Shown here in pieces: positions 1 to 7,430 of a DNA stretch of 64,000 nucleotides. The position numbers and the translations under genes are program-made. Numbering within the stretch: the first letter of the stretch is position 1; every line of letters starts with the position of its first letter. Source of the DNA: Natronorubrum sediminis (GTDB lineage: Archaea > Halobacteriota > Halobacteria > Halobacteriales > Natrialbaceae); NCBI RefSeq assembly GCF_900108095.1, contig NZ_FNWL01000005.1, positions 124,001 to 188,000 of the forward strand, read 5' to 3'. The notes beneath the pieces were generated by a model. The model had not been told where the DNA came from, searched no databases, and was given only the letters and a program-made list of their open reading frames with translations.

Positions 1-1071
1 GACGTGACGTTCGCCTCGCTCGCCCCCTCCTCGAGCGTCGACCTCGAGCGACTCGAATCGCTCGCGGGCACCGACACTGCCGATGGAACGCAACACGAAA
101 CGGCGGAGAGCGAACTCGAGGCCGATGGCGAGCCCGACGCCGAGGTGGCCGTCGCCGGCGAGAGCGAGTCGATCGATTCCGGATCGGCCGCCGGCACAGC
201 AACCGCGACGGATCGGGAGGCTGCCTCTGAAACCGAATCCGACGCAGCCGACGAAGCTGCACTCGAGGCCGAATCCGACGCAGCCGACCCAGTCGAGGAG
301 GCGCCACTCGAAACGGACGCCGAGACGACCGACGATTCGATCGAGGGCGACGACACCGTCACGGCCGACTCGAGCGACCCGTCCTCGGAATCCGAACCCA
401 GCGATGCCGAGCCATCGAGCGGAGGTGCTGACGCTGAGGCGGATCCGGACGACGACCTCGGCGATTTCGACGCTGGCGACTCCGGAATGTACGAGATGGA
501 CGACGACGAGCGCGAACAACTCGAGGAGGAGTTCGGCACCGAGTTCACGACCGGCGGTGAGGTCGACGATCCCGGTGAGGCGGATATCGACGTCCCAGAA
601 CCCGAGGACGACGGGACTGACGACACATCCAGTGAATCCACTGCAGAGAGCGTCGACGCGTCGCCTGACGACGATGACGACATCGGCGAGCCACCGGAAT
701 CTGGACTCGAGACGGCGTCCGAACCCGAACCTGACCCAACGGACGAACTCGAGGAGGGAGCCGACGCTGCTGAGACCGAAGAAGAGACGGCGACGGACGC
801 AGCCGACGCTGCCGACGCTGATGAATCTGTGAGTGAGGACGAACTCGCTGGCGAGGACGACGACCCCGCCGACGACGTCGACCTGCAGACGGCCGTCGTC
901 GAGACGATGGAAGAACTCGACGACGGCGACGGTGCCGACCGATCGGAACTCGTCGAAACCGTCGCTGACGAGACGGGCGTCGCCGAAGGCGACGTCGAAG
1001 ACGCGATTCAGGACGCGCTCATGGGCGGGCAGTGTTACGAACCGGACGACGAGACGCTCAAGGCGATCTAA
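1..1071 (+). CDS. RPA-associated protein, C-terminal part (5' end outside window)
   Basis: The reading frame is open from the first base, so the gene begins upstream and its N-terminal part is missing. What remains is a long Asp/Glu/Ser/Ala-rich linker of about 290 residues, then a compact C-terminal domain of about 65 residues with alternating helices (from DLQTAVVETMEEL to GQCYEPDDETLKAI). That tail resembles the C-terminal winged-helix-like end of haloarchaeal RPA-associated proteins (COG3390), which are co-transcribed with replication protein A and help it bind single-stranded DNA. The next gene is the phosphoesterase that follows rpa1-rpap1 in other Halobacteria, which supports the call. 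The assignment is inferred from the tail and neighbour, since the OB fold is not in view. The acidic linker is unusually long. Confidence 0.62.
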   Translation, partial: DVTFASLAPSSSVDLERLESLAGTDTADGTQHETAESELEADGEPDAEVAVAGESESIDSGSAAGTATATDREAASETESDAADEAALEAESDAADPVEEAPLETDAETTDDSIEGDDTVTADSSDPSSESEPSDAEPSSGGADAEADPDDDLGDFDAGDSGMYEMDDDEREQLEEEFGTEFTTGGEVDDPGEADIDVPEPEDDGTDDTSSESTAESVDASPDDDDDIGEPPESGLETASEPEPDPTDELEEGADAAETEEETATDAADAADADESVSEDELAGEDDDPADDVDLQTAVVETMEELDDGDGADRSELVETVADETGVAEGDVEDAIQDALMGGQCYEPDDETLKAI

Positions 1072-1091
1072 CTCCGTTCTCGAGCTTACTC

Positions 1092-1922
1092 ATGTCCGAC
1101 GAGTCCCGTCGATCCGCCGTGGCCCGCGTCGAACCGGTTCCCGACGAACCGGCGGCGATTGCGACCGTCGGTGACAAACGCGCACTGCTCGTCGCCGACT
1201 ATCACGCTGGCTACGAAGCCGGATTGCGCTACGAACGCGGCGTCACGGTTCCGAGTCGGGCCACAGAGCGCCGCGAACGCCTTCTCACGCTCCTCGAGCG
1301 AACCGATCCCGACCGACTCGTCGTACTTGGCGATCTCATGCACTCGATTGGCGACCCAGGCGGGGCCGAACGCGGCGAACTCGAGGTCTTACTCGAGTCA
1401 GTTCCGCGGACGATTCCCGTCACGGTGGTGAAAGGCAACCACGACGGGGCAATCGAGACGTGGCTCACCGAGGACGAAGCTGAGATCGAGACGAGCGTGA
1501 CGGTCGTCTCCGGTGCCGGCATCGACCTGGGGGAGGGTACCGTCGGTGTCTGTCACGGTCACACCTGGCCCGCACCGGCCACGCTCGAGTGCGACGTGCT
1601 CTGTCTCGGCCACGAACACCCCTGCGTCCGCCTCGAGGACGACGTCGGCGGCAGCCGCGTCGAACGCACGTGGCTTCGCGGCGAACTCGACCCCAAGCCG
1701 TTCCGACCGCGACCCGAGTACGAGGGGCTCTCGTGGCTGAGCGACGAGGCTGTCGAGCCCCCTCGAGTCGTGGTTCTCCCGGCGTTCAACGACCTCGTCG
1801 GTGGAACCTGGATCAACGTCCCCGGCCAGTCGTTTCTCTCGCCGTTCTTGCCGGCCGGCATCGCCAGTGGCGAAGCCTATTTGCTCGACGGAACGCGACT
1901 CGGGCCGTACCAGTCGGTGTAG
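1092..1922 (+). CDS. rpe: Calcineurin-like metallophosphoesterase of the RPA operon
   Basis: A 276-residue protein with the full metallophosphoesterase signature in order: DYHAG (D-x-H), GDLMHS (GD), GNHDG (GNHD), GHTW and GHEHP. These residues bind two metal ions. It belongs to the ICC/YbbF-like group, cytosolic phosphoesterases of unknown substrate. In Haloferax a gene of this type, rpe, is co-transcribed with rpap1 and rpa1. Here it starts 20 bases after the putative RPA-associated gene, consistent with one operon. The ATG at 1092 was chosen because it follows the upstream stop; the frame is also open for 20 codons before it. Family call is secure; the role in DNA repair or replication is inferred from position. 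Confidence 0.85.
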   Translation: MSDESRRSAVARVEPVPDEPAAIATVGDKRALLVADYHAGYEAGLRYERGVTVPSRATERRERLLTLLERTDPDRLVVLGDLMHSIGDPGGAERGELEVLLESVPRTIPVTVVKGNHDGAIETWLTEDEAEIETSVTVVSGAGIDLGEGTVGVCHGHTWPAPATLECDVLCLGHEHPCVRLEDDVGGSRVERTWLRGELDPKPFRPRPEYEGLSWLSDEAVEPPRVVVLPAFNDLVGGTWINVPGQSFLSPFLPAGIASGEAYLLDGTRLGPYQSV

Positions 1923-1991
1923 CGTGGAAGCAATGCTGGTAGCTGCCCTCGAGTAAGATCGGACGGCACCGGGCACTGCCACGCCCGGCGG

Positions 1992-2321
1992 TTACCGCTG
2001 TACCGTCTTCGACTCGATTCGATCACTCTCTCGCCACTGATAGTAGTGATAGGTCGTCCCGGCGATTTCTTTGACCGAGACACTCGCTCGGTCTGGAACG
2101 TCCGCGGGATACTCGTCTGGATCGGGTTCGCCTTCACTCTGCTCGTCACAGCCCTCTTTTGAACTCGCTTCGGCCGTGGCCACCTTCCACGCCGCGAGTT
2201 CCTCGAGGTAGTCGCTGGCCACGCGAAGCGTCTCGACGTCGCTGGACTCGAGCGCTGCCAGTCGTTCCCGGACGTCCTGCTCGAGGGCAGACGGCGGGCG
2301 GGGTCGATCGTTCGTCGTCAT
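1992..2321 (-). CDS. Small acidic haloarchaeal hypothetical protein
   Basis: A 109-residue protein. The first half is predicted helical (LEQDVRERLAALES, then ASDYLEELAAWKVATAEA), followed by an acidic Ser/Glu stretch. The end contains YHYYQWRESDRIESKTVQR, an Arg/Lys-rich motif resembling the 'YYYLQWRE' ending of small haloarchaeal proteins often found with transposons and plasmids. I do not recognise a function. The frame extends 50 codons upstream, but that part has unusual composition, so the ATG at 2321 is preferred. It is convergent with the phosphoesterase gene and divergent from the winged-helix gene at 2532. Confidence 0.6.
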   Translation of the reverse strand: MTTNDRPRPPSALEQDVRERLAALESSDVETLRVASDYLEELAAWKVATAEASSKEGCDEQSEGEPDPDEYPADVPDRASVSVKEIAGTTYHYYQWRESDRIESKTVQR

Positions 2322-2505
2322 CTTGTCGTCGACGTTGTGTCCCAGGGCCCAAACCGTCGGCGATCCGTGGGTGTGCTCGTTCGACGGAGTGACTGAAGTC
2401 GACACCACGCCCGTACTCACAACTCGGTGACGATCACGAGTCGACGATTGTCCTGAAAATACCCTACTCAACCCGTTAATCGAATATATACACTGTCGAC
2501 GTGTG

Positions 2506-2526
2506 ATTTATATACCCGAATCGGGT
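2506..2526 (+). promoter_or_regulatory. TATA box plus palindromic operator of the winged-helix gene
   Basis: An ATTTATATA box at 2506-2514 lies about 22-26 bases before the ATG at 2532, the spacing of a leaderless haloarchaeal transcript. Directly after it, bases 2514-2526 form ACCCGA-A-TCGGGT, a perfect 6+1+6 inverted repeat. A site between TATA box and start is where a repressor would block initiation, so autoregulation by the downstream winged-helix protein is a reasonable inference. Confidence 0.55.
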
Positions 2527-2531
2527 CAGTG

Positions 2532-2768
2532 ATGACAATAAGTTCACAAGAACACCGACCCGCTCCGCTCATCGATCCAATTCCAAGCGATCTCGATTCG
2601 ACCCAGGCCAAACTGGTGTATCTCTATCTCGAGGCGACCGACGGCGCGACCATCGACGACCTCGGCGCGACGCTCTCGATGTCCAAGCTGTCCATTCTGA
2701 GCATCCTGAACACGCTCTCGAGTGCTGGCTACGTTAACCGAACCGACGGCGAGTACGTCGTCTCGTAA
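2532..2768 (+). CDS. Winged-helix DNA-binding protein (MarR/TrmB-like)
   Basis: A 78-residue protein that is essentially one winged helix-turn-helix: TQAKLVYLYLEAT, then TIDDLGATLSMSKLSILSILNTLSSAGYVNRTDGEYVV. The second part has the recognition helix and the beta wing. It resembles the small haloarchaeal winged-helix domains grouped with MarR and TrmB. No ligand or dimerisation domain is present. The ATG at 2532 is preferred over the adjacent GTG at 2529 because it fits the TATA spacing. The palindrome just upstream suggests it controls itself. It is followed by 325 bases without a gene that hold a palindromic repeat array, and then by glnA on the other strand. Confidence 0.72.
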   Translation: MTISSQEHRPAPLIDPIPSDLDSTQAKLVYLYLEATDGATIDDLGATLSMSKLSILSILNTLSSAGYVNRTDGEYVVS

Positions 2769-2881
2769 TCCTCGTTCTGGGGCCCGAGTTCGACTCGCTC
2801 CTGTCCATCCGTTGGCGTCCAGCGAAGTTCCTCAGCGTGGCGTTTCAGGTTCGTCGACCAGTATAACCCTCTCGATTACTG

Positions 2882-2941
2882 TACTCCAGAGTACGGTACT
2901 ACAGAGTATGATATTCTAAAGTATGATACTTCAAAGTATCA
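2882..2941. repeat. Four tandem 15-bp palindromic units in the 2769-3093 intergenic region
   Basis: Four consecutive 15-base units start at 2882, 2897, 2912 and 2927: TACTCCAGAGTACGG, TACTACAGAGTATGA, TATTCTAAAGTATGA and TACTTCAAAGTATCA. Three of them carry TACT-N4-AGTA, an imperfect palindrome; the third starts TATT. A further TACT half-site sits at 2877-2880. The stretch is AT-rich inside a GC-rich region. It lies between the convergent ends of the winged-helix gene and glnA, so it is not an obvious promoter element for either. The rest of the 325-base gap shows no credible coding frame. Confidence 0.8.
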
Positions 2942-3093
2942 TTCGTTGGGTTTGGTGGCGAGGTAGCCCTCGAGTATCAGCTATCGATCTGTTCCAACGA
3001 GTGAGATAGCCGACCGAATCGCGTGAGTGACCAGTGAGCGACGACCGAGCGAAACGCGAGCAAAATCGAAACCTGCGGTGAGCCGGGACGCCG

Positions 3094-4449
3094 TTAGAAC
3101 GTCTCGAGGTAGCGATCGAGTTCCCACTCGGAGACGTCGATGAGGTACTCTTCGAACTCCTGTGATTTGGCCTCGACGAACTTCTCGCCGATGTGTTCGC
3201 CGAGTGCGTCGTAGATAACCTCGTCTTCCTTGAGGGCGTCGACTGCCTTTCCGAGATTCGAGGGGAGCGTCTCGATGCCGTACTCTTCGCGCTTTGCCTC
3301 GTCGAACTCGTAGATGTTCTCTCGAACCGGATCCGGCGCCTCGAGTCCCTGCTCGATGCCCTCGAGTCCAGCCTGAATCATGACCGCGAGCGCGAGGTAG
3401 GGGTTACACGAGGGGTCGGGCGAGCGGAGTTCGACACGGGAGGCCGCGGGTACACGGGCGGCCGGTTTGCGGATTAGCGCCGAGCGGTTGCGATCGGACC
3501 AGGCCACGTAGACGGGTGCCTCGTAGCCGGGGACGAGTCGCTTGTAGCTGTTGACCGTCGGGTTCGCGACTGCCGTAATCGCCGGCGCGTGCTCGAGGAT
3601 GCCCGCGAGGAACGAGTGGGCGGTGTCGCTGAGGTTGAACTCGTCGTCCTCGTCGTGGAAGGCGTTCTCGCCGCCCTCGGTCATCAGCGAGAGGTGTGTG
3701 TGCATGCCCGAGCCGTTGATCTTCGGGATCGGCTTTGGCATGAACGTCGCGTGTAGGTCGTGTTGGGCGGCGATGGCCCGGACGACGGTGCGGAACGTGC
3801 CGACGTTGTCGGCCGTCGCGAGGGCGTCGTCGTACTCGAAGTTGATCTCGTACTGCCCGCGGGCGACCTCGTGGTGGCTCGCCTCGATTTCGAAGCCCAT
3901 GTCCTCGAGGCCGTAGATGATGTCGCGGCGCACGTCGGCGGCGAGGTCTTTCGGTGCGAGGTCGAAGTAGCCGCCGTGGTCTGCGGTTTCGGTCGTCGCG
4001 TGGCCGTCTTCATCCTCCTCGAACATGAAGAACTCCGGTTCGGGGGCGGCGTTGACCGTGTAGCCCATCTCGTCGGCGCGCTCGAGTGCGTTCTTGAGCA
4101 CGCGTCGTGGATCTCCCTCGAACGGTTCGCCAGTCGACGTGTTGTAGACGTCACAGATCATTCTGGCGGACGATCCCCCCTCGCTCTGCCTCCACGGGAG
4201 GACGGCGAACGTGTCCGGATCCGGAACCAGACGCATGTCCGACTCCTGAATGCGAACGAAGCCTTCGATCGACGAGCCGTCGAAATAGATTCCCTCTGCG
4301 AACGCCTTTTCGGCCTGTCGAGCCGGAACTGAGACGTTCTTTACCGTCCCCAGAATGTCGGTGAACTGCAATCGAAGGAAATCGATGTCCTTCTCCTCAA
4401 TTTCGTCCAGTACGGTTTCTTCTGCCGTGGTCAGACTTCCACTTGTCAT
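3094..4449 (-). CDS. glnA: Glutamine synthetase, type I
   Basis: A 451-residue enzyme catalysing ATP-dependent amidation of glutamate, the ammonium-assimilation step. Visible signatures are the N-terminal grasp domain ([15 protein letters not shown]), [10 protein letters not shown], the catalytic [11 protein letters not shown], the ATP-binding [13 protein letters not shown] and the C-terminal [19 protein letters not shown]. Length and motifs fit GS type I. The region equivalent to the enterobacterial adenylylation loop reads [15 protein letters not shown] rather than NLYDLPPEE, as in the alpha subgroup that is not controlled by adenylylation. It is transcribed alone, with a TATA box and a palindrome upstream. 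No Lrp or GlnK gene is adjacent. Confidence 0.97.
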   Translation of the reverse strand: MTSGSLTTAEETVLDEIEEKDIDFLRLQFTDILGTVKNVSVPARQAEKAFAEGIYFDGSSIEGFVRIQESDMRLVPDPDTFAVLPWRQSEGGSSARMICDVYNTSTGEPFEGDPRRVLKNALERADEMGYTVNAAPEPEFFMFEEDEDGHATTETADHGGYFDLAPKDLAADVRRDIIYGLEDMGFEIEASHHEVARGQYEINFEYDDALATADNVGTFRTVVRAIAAQHDLHATFMPKPIPKINGSGMHTHLSLMTEGGENAFHDEDDEFNLSDTAHSFLAGILEHAPAITAVANPTVNSYKRLVPGYEAPVYVAWSDRNRSALIRKPAARVPAASRVELRSPDPSCNPYLALAVMIQAGLEGIEQGLEAPDPVRENIYEFDEAKREEYGIETLPSNLGKAVDALKEDEVIYDALGEHIGEKFVEAKSQEFEEYLIDVSEWELDRYLETF

Positions 4450-4480
4450 CTTCTACTCGATTAGGACATCGGAATCTACT

Positions 4481-4540
4481 ATTAAAGCTCTACTGTTGTG
4501 GGCGAATATACCTAAATTAGAATAAAGGTGGACATATGTC
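4481..4540 (-). promoter_or_regulatory. glnA promoter region with GACATATGTC palindrome
   Basis: On the minus strand a TATA-like GCTTTAAT (4481-4488) lies about 32-39 bases before the glnA start. Further upstream, 4531-4540 is GACATATGTC, a perfect 10-base palindrome inside an AT-rich stretch. A closely similar but longer palindrome, GACATATATGTC, occurs upstream of the gene at 45577. Whether either binds a regulator is unknown. Confidence 0.4.
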
Positions 4541-4712
4541 GATCAACACTCTTTGATCGGATCAGGCGGGCTGACATCGCCCGTAAAATATCGAGAGAAA
4601 GTGGATGTTCGTCTGGGTGATGACGTATCGGTGTGACTGCCTCGGGAGCAAATCGTTCGTCTCGTCGACGAATTAGTACTGTTCCTCGAGTCAGTTTGCC
4701 GTCGCCGTCGCG

Positions 4713-5045
4713 TCACCGACGGCCACTCCGGTTGGATGCCGTTGCTCGATGACTCGTGAGTCCGATACCGACGGTCACTCGCCAGATGTGAAGCGTCGCC
4801 CTGAGCGCGTGGTGCCAGGTGAGCGGTGACTGCGTCGAGGATGGGTCGATCGACTGGTGCTCTCGACGCGACCGTTTCATGATCGTCGTCTCGCAGACGG
4901 GACAGACGAACTCGAAGTGGTGGGGTCGCGTCCACTGATCCCAGTCGCCGTCGACCGGACTCACGTGATCGCAGCCCCAACAGAACAGGGTTGATTTTCG
5001 CGTCGCTGGTCCGCGCTCGTCGGGCGTCGGTGCGGGCCGGGTCAT
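4713..5045 (-). CDS. Small zinc-ribbon protein
   Basis: A 110-residue basic protein with two CxxC pairs, FCWGCDHVSP and CPVCETTIM, spaced about 26 residues apart, a probable single zinc ribbon. The core (STLFCWGC, then PHHFEFVCPVCE) resembles small haloarchaeal zinc-ribbon proteins of unknown function. The C-terminal 50 residues have no recognisable fold and may be lineage-specific. A larger overlapping frame (4543-5103) has the wrong composition and was discarded. Upstream lies a 230-base non-coding stretch before the thioredoxin remnant; the transcript probably runs alone. Confidence 0.6.
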   Translation of the reverse strand: MTRPAPTPDERGPATRKSTLFCWGCDHVSPVDGDWDQWTRPHHFEFVCPVCETTIMKRSRREHQSIDPSSTQSPLTWHHALRATLHIWRVTVGIGLTSHRATASNRSGRR

Positions 5046-5334
5046 CGCTCGACCGTACCGGTTTGGGGTACAAATTCACCGGCCACACTTCAGTACCTTC
5101 CACAGGGTATCCACCGAATTACGCGTGAAACGAGCCGAAACGAAGCGGCGAACGACTACTGAGCTACCCGCAGCCGTTGTCCGCGAGACGCGACCGAACC
5201 GATCATCGCTTCCGAGACTCGAGCGCGCTTTCGACGGATTCACGCGAACAACTCGCGTGAACGGTCAGCGACGAGACCGGATTTCGTCGACTCCCGGTCG
5301 CTACCGATTTCACGTTTCGCGTGCGAAGGCGTGT

Positions 5335-5661
5335 ATGAACGAGACGCCACCCCCGATGCACCTCGAGGACGGTGACGCGCTCGATCGATTTCTCGAGAGA
5401 CACGACGTCGCTCTAATCGAGTTGTACACCAGCGGGTGTGGGAAGTGCCAGGCGATGGAACCCGTATTGTGAAACGTCGCGCGTGAAACCGGCGTTCCGA
5501 TCGGACTGGTCAATCCCGGGGATGACCTCGCCCTGCTCGAGCGATTCGACCTCGAGTCGGTTCCGACGCTGTGTTGTTTCGAAGACGGAACGGAAGTTGG
5601 ACGGATCGCCGACGGCTTCCTCGCTACTGCGGAGGTCGTCTCCTTTCTCGAGAGCAACTTC
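5335..5661 (+). pseudogene. Thioredoxin-like gene with an in-frame TGA
   Basis: From ATG 5335 the frame encodes a thioredoxin start (DRFLERHDVALIELYTSGCGKCQAMEPVL) with the redox pair CGKC. It then meets TGA at 5470-5472. The same frame continues with the rest of the fold: NVARETGVPIGLVNPGDD, FDLESVPTLCCFEDGTE with the conserved cis-Pro, and ADGFLATAEVVSFLESNF. Relatives have Gly at the stop position, so one GGA to TGA change explains the break. Haloarchaea are not known to use TGA as a sense codon, and the position is not a cysteine, so recoding is unlikely. After about 5661 the frame stays open into the opposite-strand gene but no longer resembles thioredoxin. Sequencing error cannot be excluded. 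Confidence 0.8.
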
Positions 5662-5755
5662 CAGAAGCCGTCGACTCTTCGTGAACGAAGCTGGCGGCTC
5701 AAATCGTGGTGTTCGTCGTGCGGGGATGCTCGGGTCCAGTTCTGCCGGAGAGTCG

Positions 5756-6160
5756 TTACCCGGTTGGGTCTGCGTCGTCTGCGTCGTCTGCGTCGTCTTC
5801 GCTGCCTTCGCTGTCTTCGCCATCGTCAGCGTTCTCGTCCGCGTCTTCGCCCTCGTCCTCGAGTGCGAGCTCGCTCGGGTGGACCTCGCCTGCGAGGAAC
5901 TGCTCGCCGAGGTCCGTAATCTCGTACATGCCGATCGCTTGTCGCTCTAGCAGGCCTCGTTTCGTGAGTTCCCGACATCGATACGCCGCGTCCGGGCCGC
6001 GACAGAGCCCTTCCTGTTCGATGTGTTTGGGTGCGTAGATGTAGCTCTCTTGCATTAACTCGAGGATGTCGTCGTCGACGGGGGTGAGCCATCCCTCGTC
6101 GTCGTCCCAGTCGTCGGTGTCGTCCGGTCGGTCGCCGTCGGGTGGATTCGTGTCGTCCAT
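5756..6160 (-). CDS. Winged-helix regulator (phage PhiH1 repressor-like) with acidic tail
   Basis: A 134-residue protein. After an acidic Asp/Trp N-terminus, residues about 28-95 form a winged helix: TPVDDDILELMQES, then PKHIEQEGLCRGPDAAYRCRELTKRGLLERQAIGMYEITDLGEQFL. That arrangement is common in haloarchaeal regulators named after the PhiH1 phage repressor. The tail is almost all Asp, Glu, Ala and Ser and ends in DADDADDADP, encoded by a 9-base DNA repeat around 5767-5800. The ATG at 6160 is preferred to one nine codons upstream because homology starts after it. It is convergent with the thioredoxin remnant. Confidence 0.72.
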   Translation of the reverse strand: MDDTNPPDGDRPDDTDDWDDDEGWLTPVDDDILELMQESYIYAPKHIEQEGLCRGPDAAYRCRELTKRGLLERQAIGMYEITDLGEQFLAGEVHPSELALEDEGEDADENADDGEDSEGSEDDADDADDADPTG

Positions 6161-6321
6161 ACTCTCCGAGTTACGTCGTGTCCTCACCGAACCCGAAGCA
6201 ATCGTGCTACAAGATCCTGTTGGATCCGTTCACCGCGTTCTCGTACGGTCTGTCGTGATTCTGTCCCGGTGATCGCTCGACCAGGGTAGCGATCACTGGT
6301 AACACGGCACACCGATCCGTG

Positions 6322-6753
6322 TCACGGCCGCGATTCCGGCGGGGCGGCGTAGTCGAGGTGCACGTTCGGCGCAGTTGCGGGTGAGACGCCCGTAATCTGC
6401 TGATCCACGAACGTCACGTCGGTGAGTTCCCCCGTGAACTCGAAGCGAATCGTCCCCTGTTCGATCGTTCCTTCGACGGCCGAACCGGAGATGATCGTGA
6501 CGTTGGTGTCGCCGTGTTCGTCCCGAAGGTGAATTTCGCCGTCGACGGTCAACTCGAAACTCGAGGGTGTGCCGTGACCGATGATCGTGAGCGTGTTCGT
6601 CGCTCGATCGGTCGCTTCTCGATTCGATCCCGTTGCGGCGATGGTTACCGTCGGTTTTCCCGGTAACGGGGCGACGACCTCGGCACCCACCGTCGCGGGT
6701 TCCTCGCTCGTGTTCGATTCTCCGTCCGCAGGGGGATCCTGATTGGGTTCCAT
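6322..6753 (-). CDS. Hypothetical beta-rich haloarchaeal protein
   Basis: A 143-residue protein with a disordered start (QDPPADGESNTSEEPATVG) and then a regular alternation of short hydrophobic and polar stretches suggesting a beta sandwich: TVTIAATG, TNTLTIIGHGTPSSFELTVDG, TNVTIISGSAVEGTIEQGTIRFEFTGELTDVTFVDQQITG. No signal peptide, lipobox or metal motif is visible. I do not recognise the family. It begins in an AT-rich upstream stretch (6754-6790) that could hold its promoter. Confidence 0.6.
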   Translation of the reverse strand: MEPNQDPPADGESNTSEEPATVGAEVVAPLPGKPTVTIAATGSNREATDRATNTLTIIGHGTPSSFELTVDGEIHLRDEHGDTNVTIISGSAVEGTIEQGTIRFEFTGELTDVTFVDQQITGVSPATAPNVHLDYAAPPESRP

Positions 6754-7062
6754 ATACTGGGACCACCCGAGTATATCTTCATAAGCCTTCTCACTGAACT
6801 AATGGTCGGGGCCGTTGAAATACACGATGTCGTGGTTGTCAGTTGTTCCCACGAACTGGTACCGTTCCGTCGTGACTCGAGGACTCCTTCGAGTCGCTCG
6901 CTCCGACCTCGAGTCAGCAATTTCATCGTAGCAGCCGTCGCTACCGTTTTATTCGACGAAAAAATGCTATATATGTATGAATTTTCTCACAAACGACATT
7001 CGGGATAAACGAACACGAAACACTTATGGATGAATCAGTAAAATAATCGGTATCACTAGCCG
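6754..7062. other. Divergent intergenic region
   Basis: About 309 bases between the divergent genes starting at 6753 and 7063. The part from 6940 to 7050 is AT-rich, with TATA-like ATGCTATATATG (about 6963-6974) and ACACTTATGG (about 7020-7029). The second is probably the promoter of the zinc-ribbon gene at 7063, leaving a short leader. No credible small gene was seen. Confidence 0.5.
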
Positions 7063-7281
7063 ATGAGTCTCTCTCGCTTACTATCTGATCTCTTTACCGG
7101 ATCGGAGACGAGTACCGACTCGCCCGCATCGACGCAGGATTCCGACGCGAGCGAGTCGACGCCAGAGAGCGAGACGACTATTATCTACGAGTGTCGAAAC
7201 TGCGGGACGAACGTCTCAGCGGAAACGACGTGTTGTCCAGCGTGTGAGAGCGACGATATCGTCCGCTACACGATCGATTAA
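7063..7281 (+). CDS. Small zinc-ribbon protein
   Basis: A 72-residue protein. The first 45 residues are Ser/Thr/Asp-rich and probably unfolded. The last 30 form a zinc ribbon: YECRNCGTNV, then CCPACESDDIVRY. Such proteins are abundant in Halobacteria and mostly uncharacterised; partner binding or single-domain regulation has been proposed for some. It is followed, after 69 bases, by the long inverted repeat that ends at the stop codon of the opposite-strand glycosyltransferase gene. Confidence 0.7.
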   Translation: MSLSRLLSDLFTGSETSTDSPASTQDSDASESTPESETTIIYECRNCGTNVSAETTCCPACESDDIVRYTID

Positions 7282-7350
7282 TATTCGTCGGCATCGCATT
7301 CGGCCGGCACGTGATTCGAGAAGCGACAAAACCGCCATATACTCGAGTTG

Positions 7351-7430
7351 TACGGACTGCTGTGACGAGTTATCGGCACGACCACGACCCGTCCTGCGGT
7401 TGCGTCGGAACTGACTCACAGCAGTCCGTA
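7351..7430. repeat. 15-bp perfect inverted repeats enclosing 50 bp
   Basis: TACGGACTGCTGTGA at 7351-7365 and its exact reverse complement TCACAGCAGTCCGTA at 7416-7430 enclose 50 bases. The right arm touches the stop codon (7431-7433) of the glycosyltransferase gene. The element could be a bidirectional termination hairpin for the convergent genes or a miniature transposable element with terminal repeats. The immediate flanks (GAGTTG and TCAGGG) show no target-site duplication. Confidence 0.65.

Noticed and set aside
83-832. Plus-strand open frame of 249 codons inside the first gene
   Set aside because: Basic, Arg/Pro/Thr-rich translation typical of a shadow of an Asp-rich gene in another frame.
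4543-5103. 186-codon minus-strand frame overlapping the zinc-ribbon gene
   Set aside because: Arg/Ser-rich shadow; the 110-residue frame has CxxC pairs and haloarchaeal composition.
5470-5472. TGA in the thioredoxin-like gene as selenocysteine
   Set aside because: Position is Gly in relatives, not Cys; Halobacteria are not known to encode selenocysteine.
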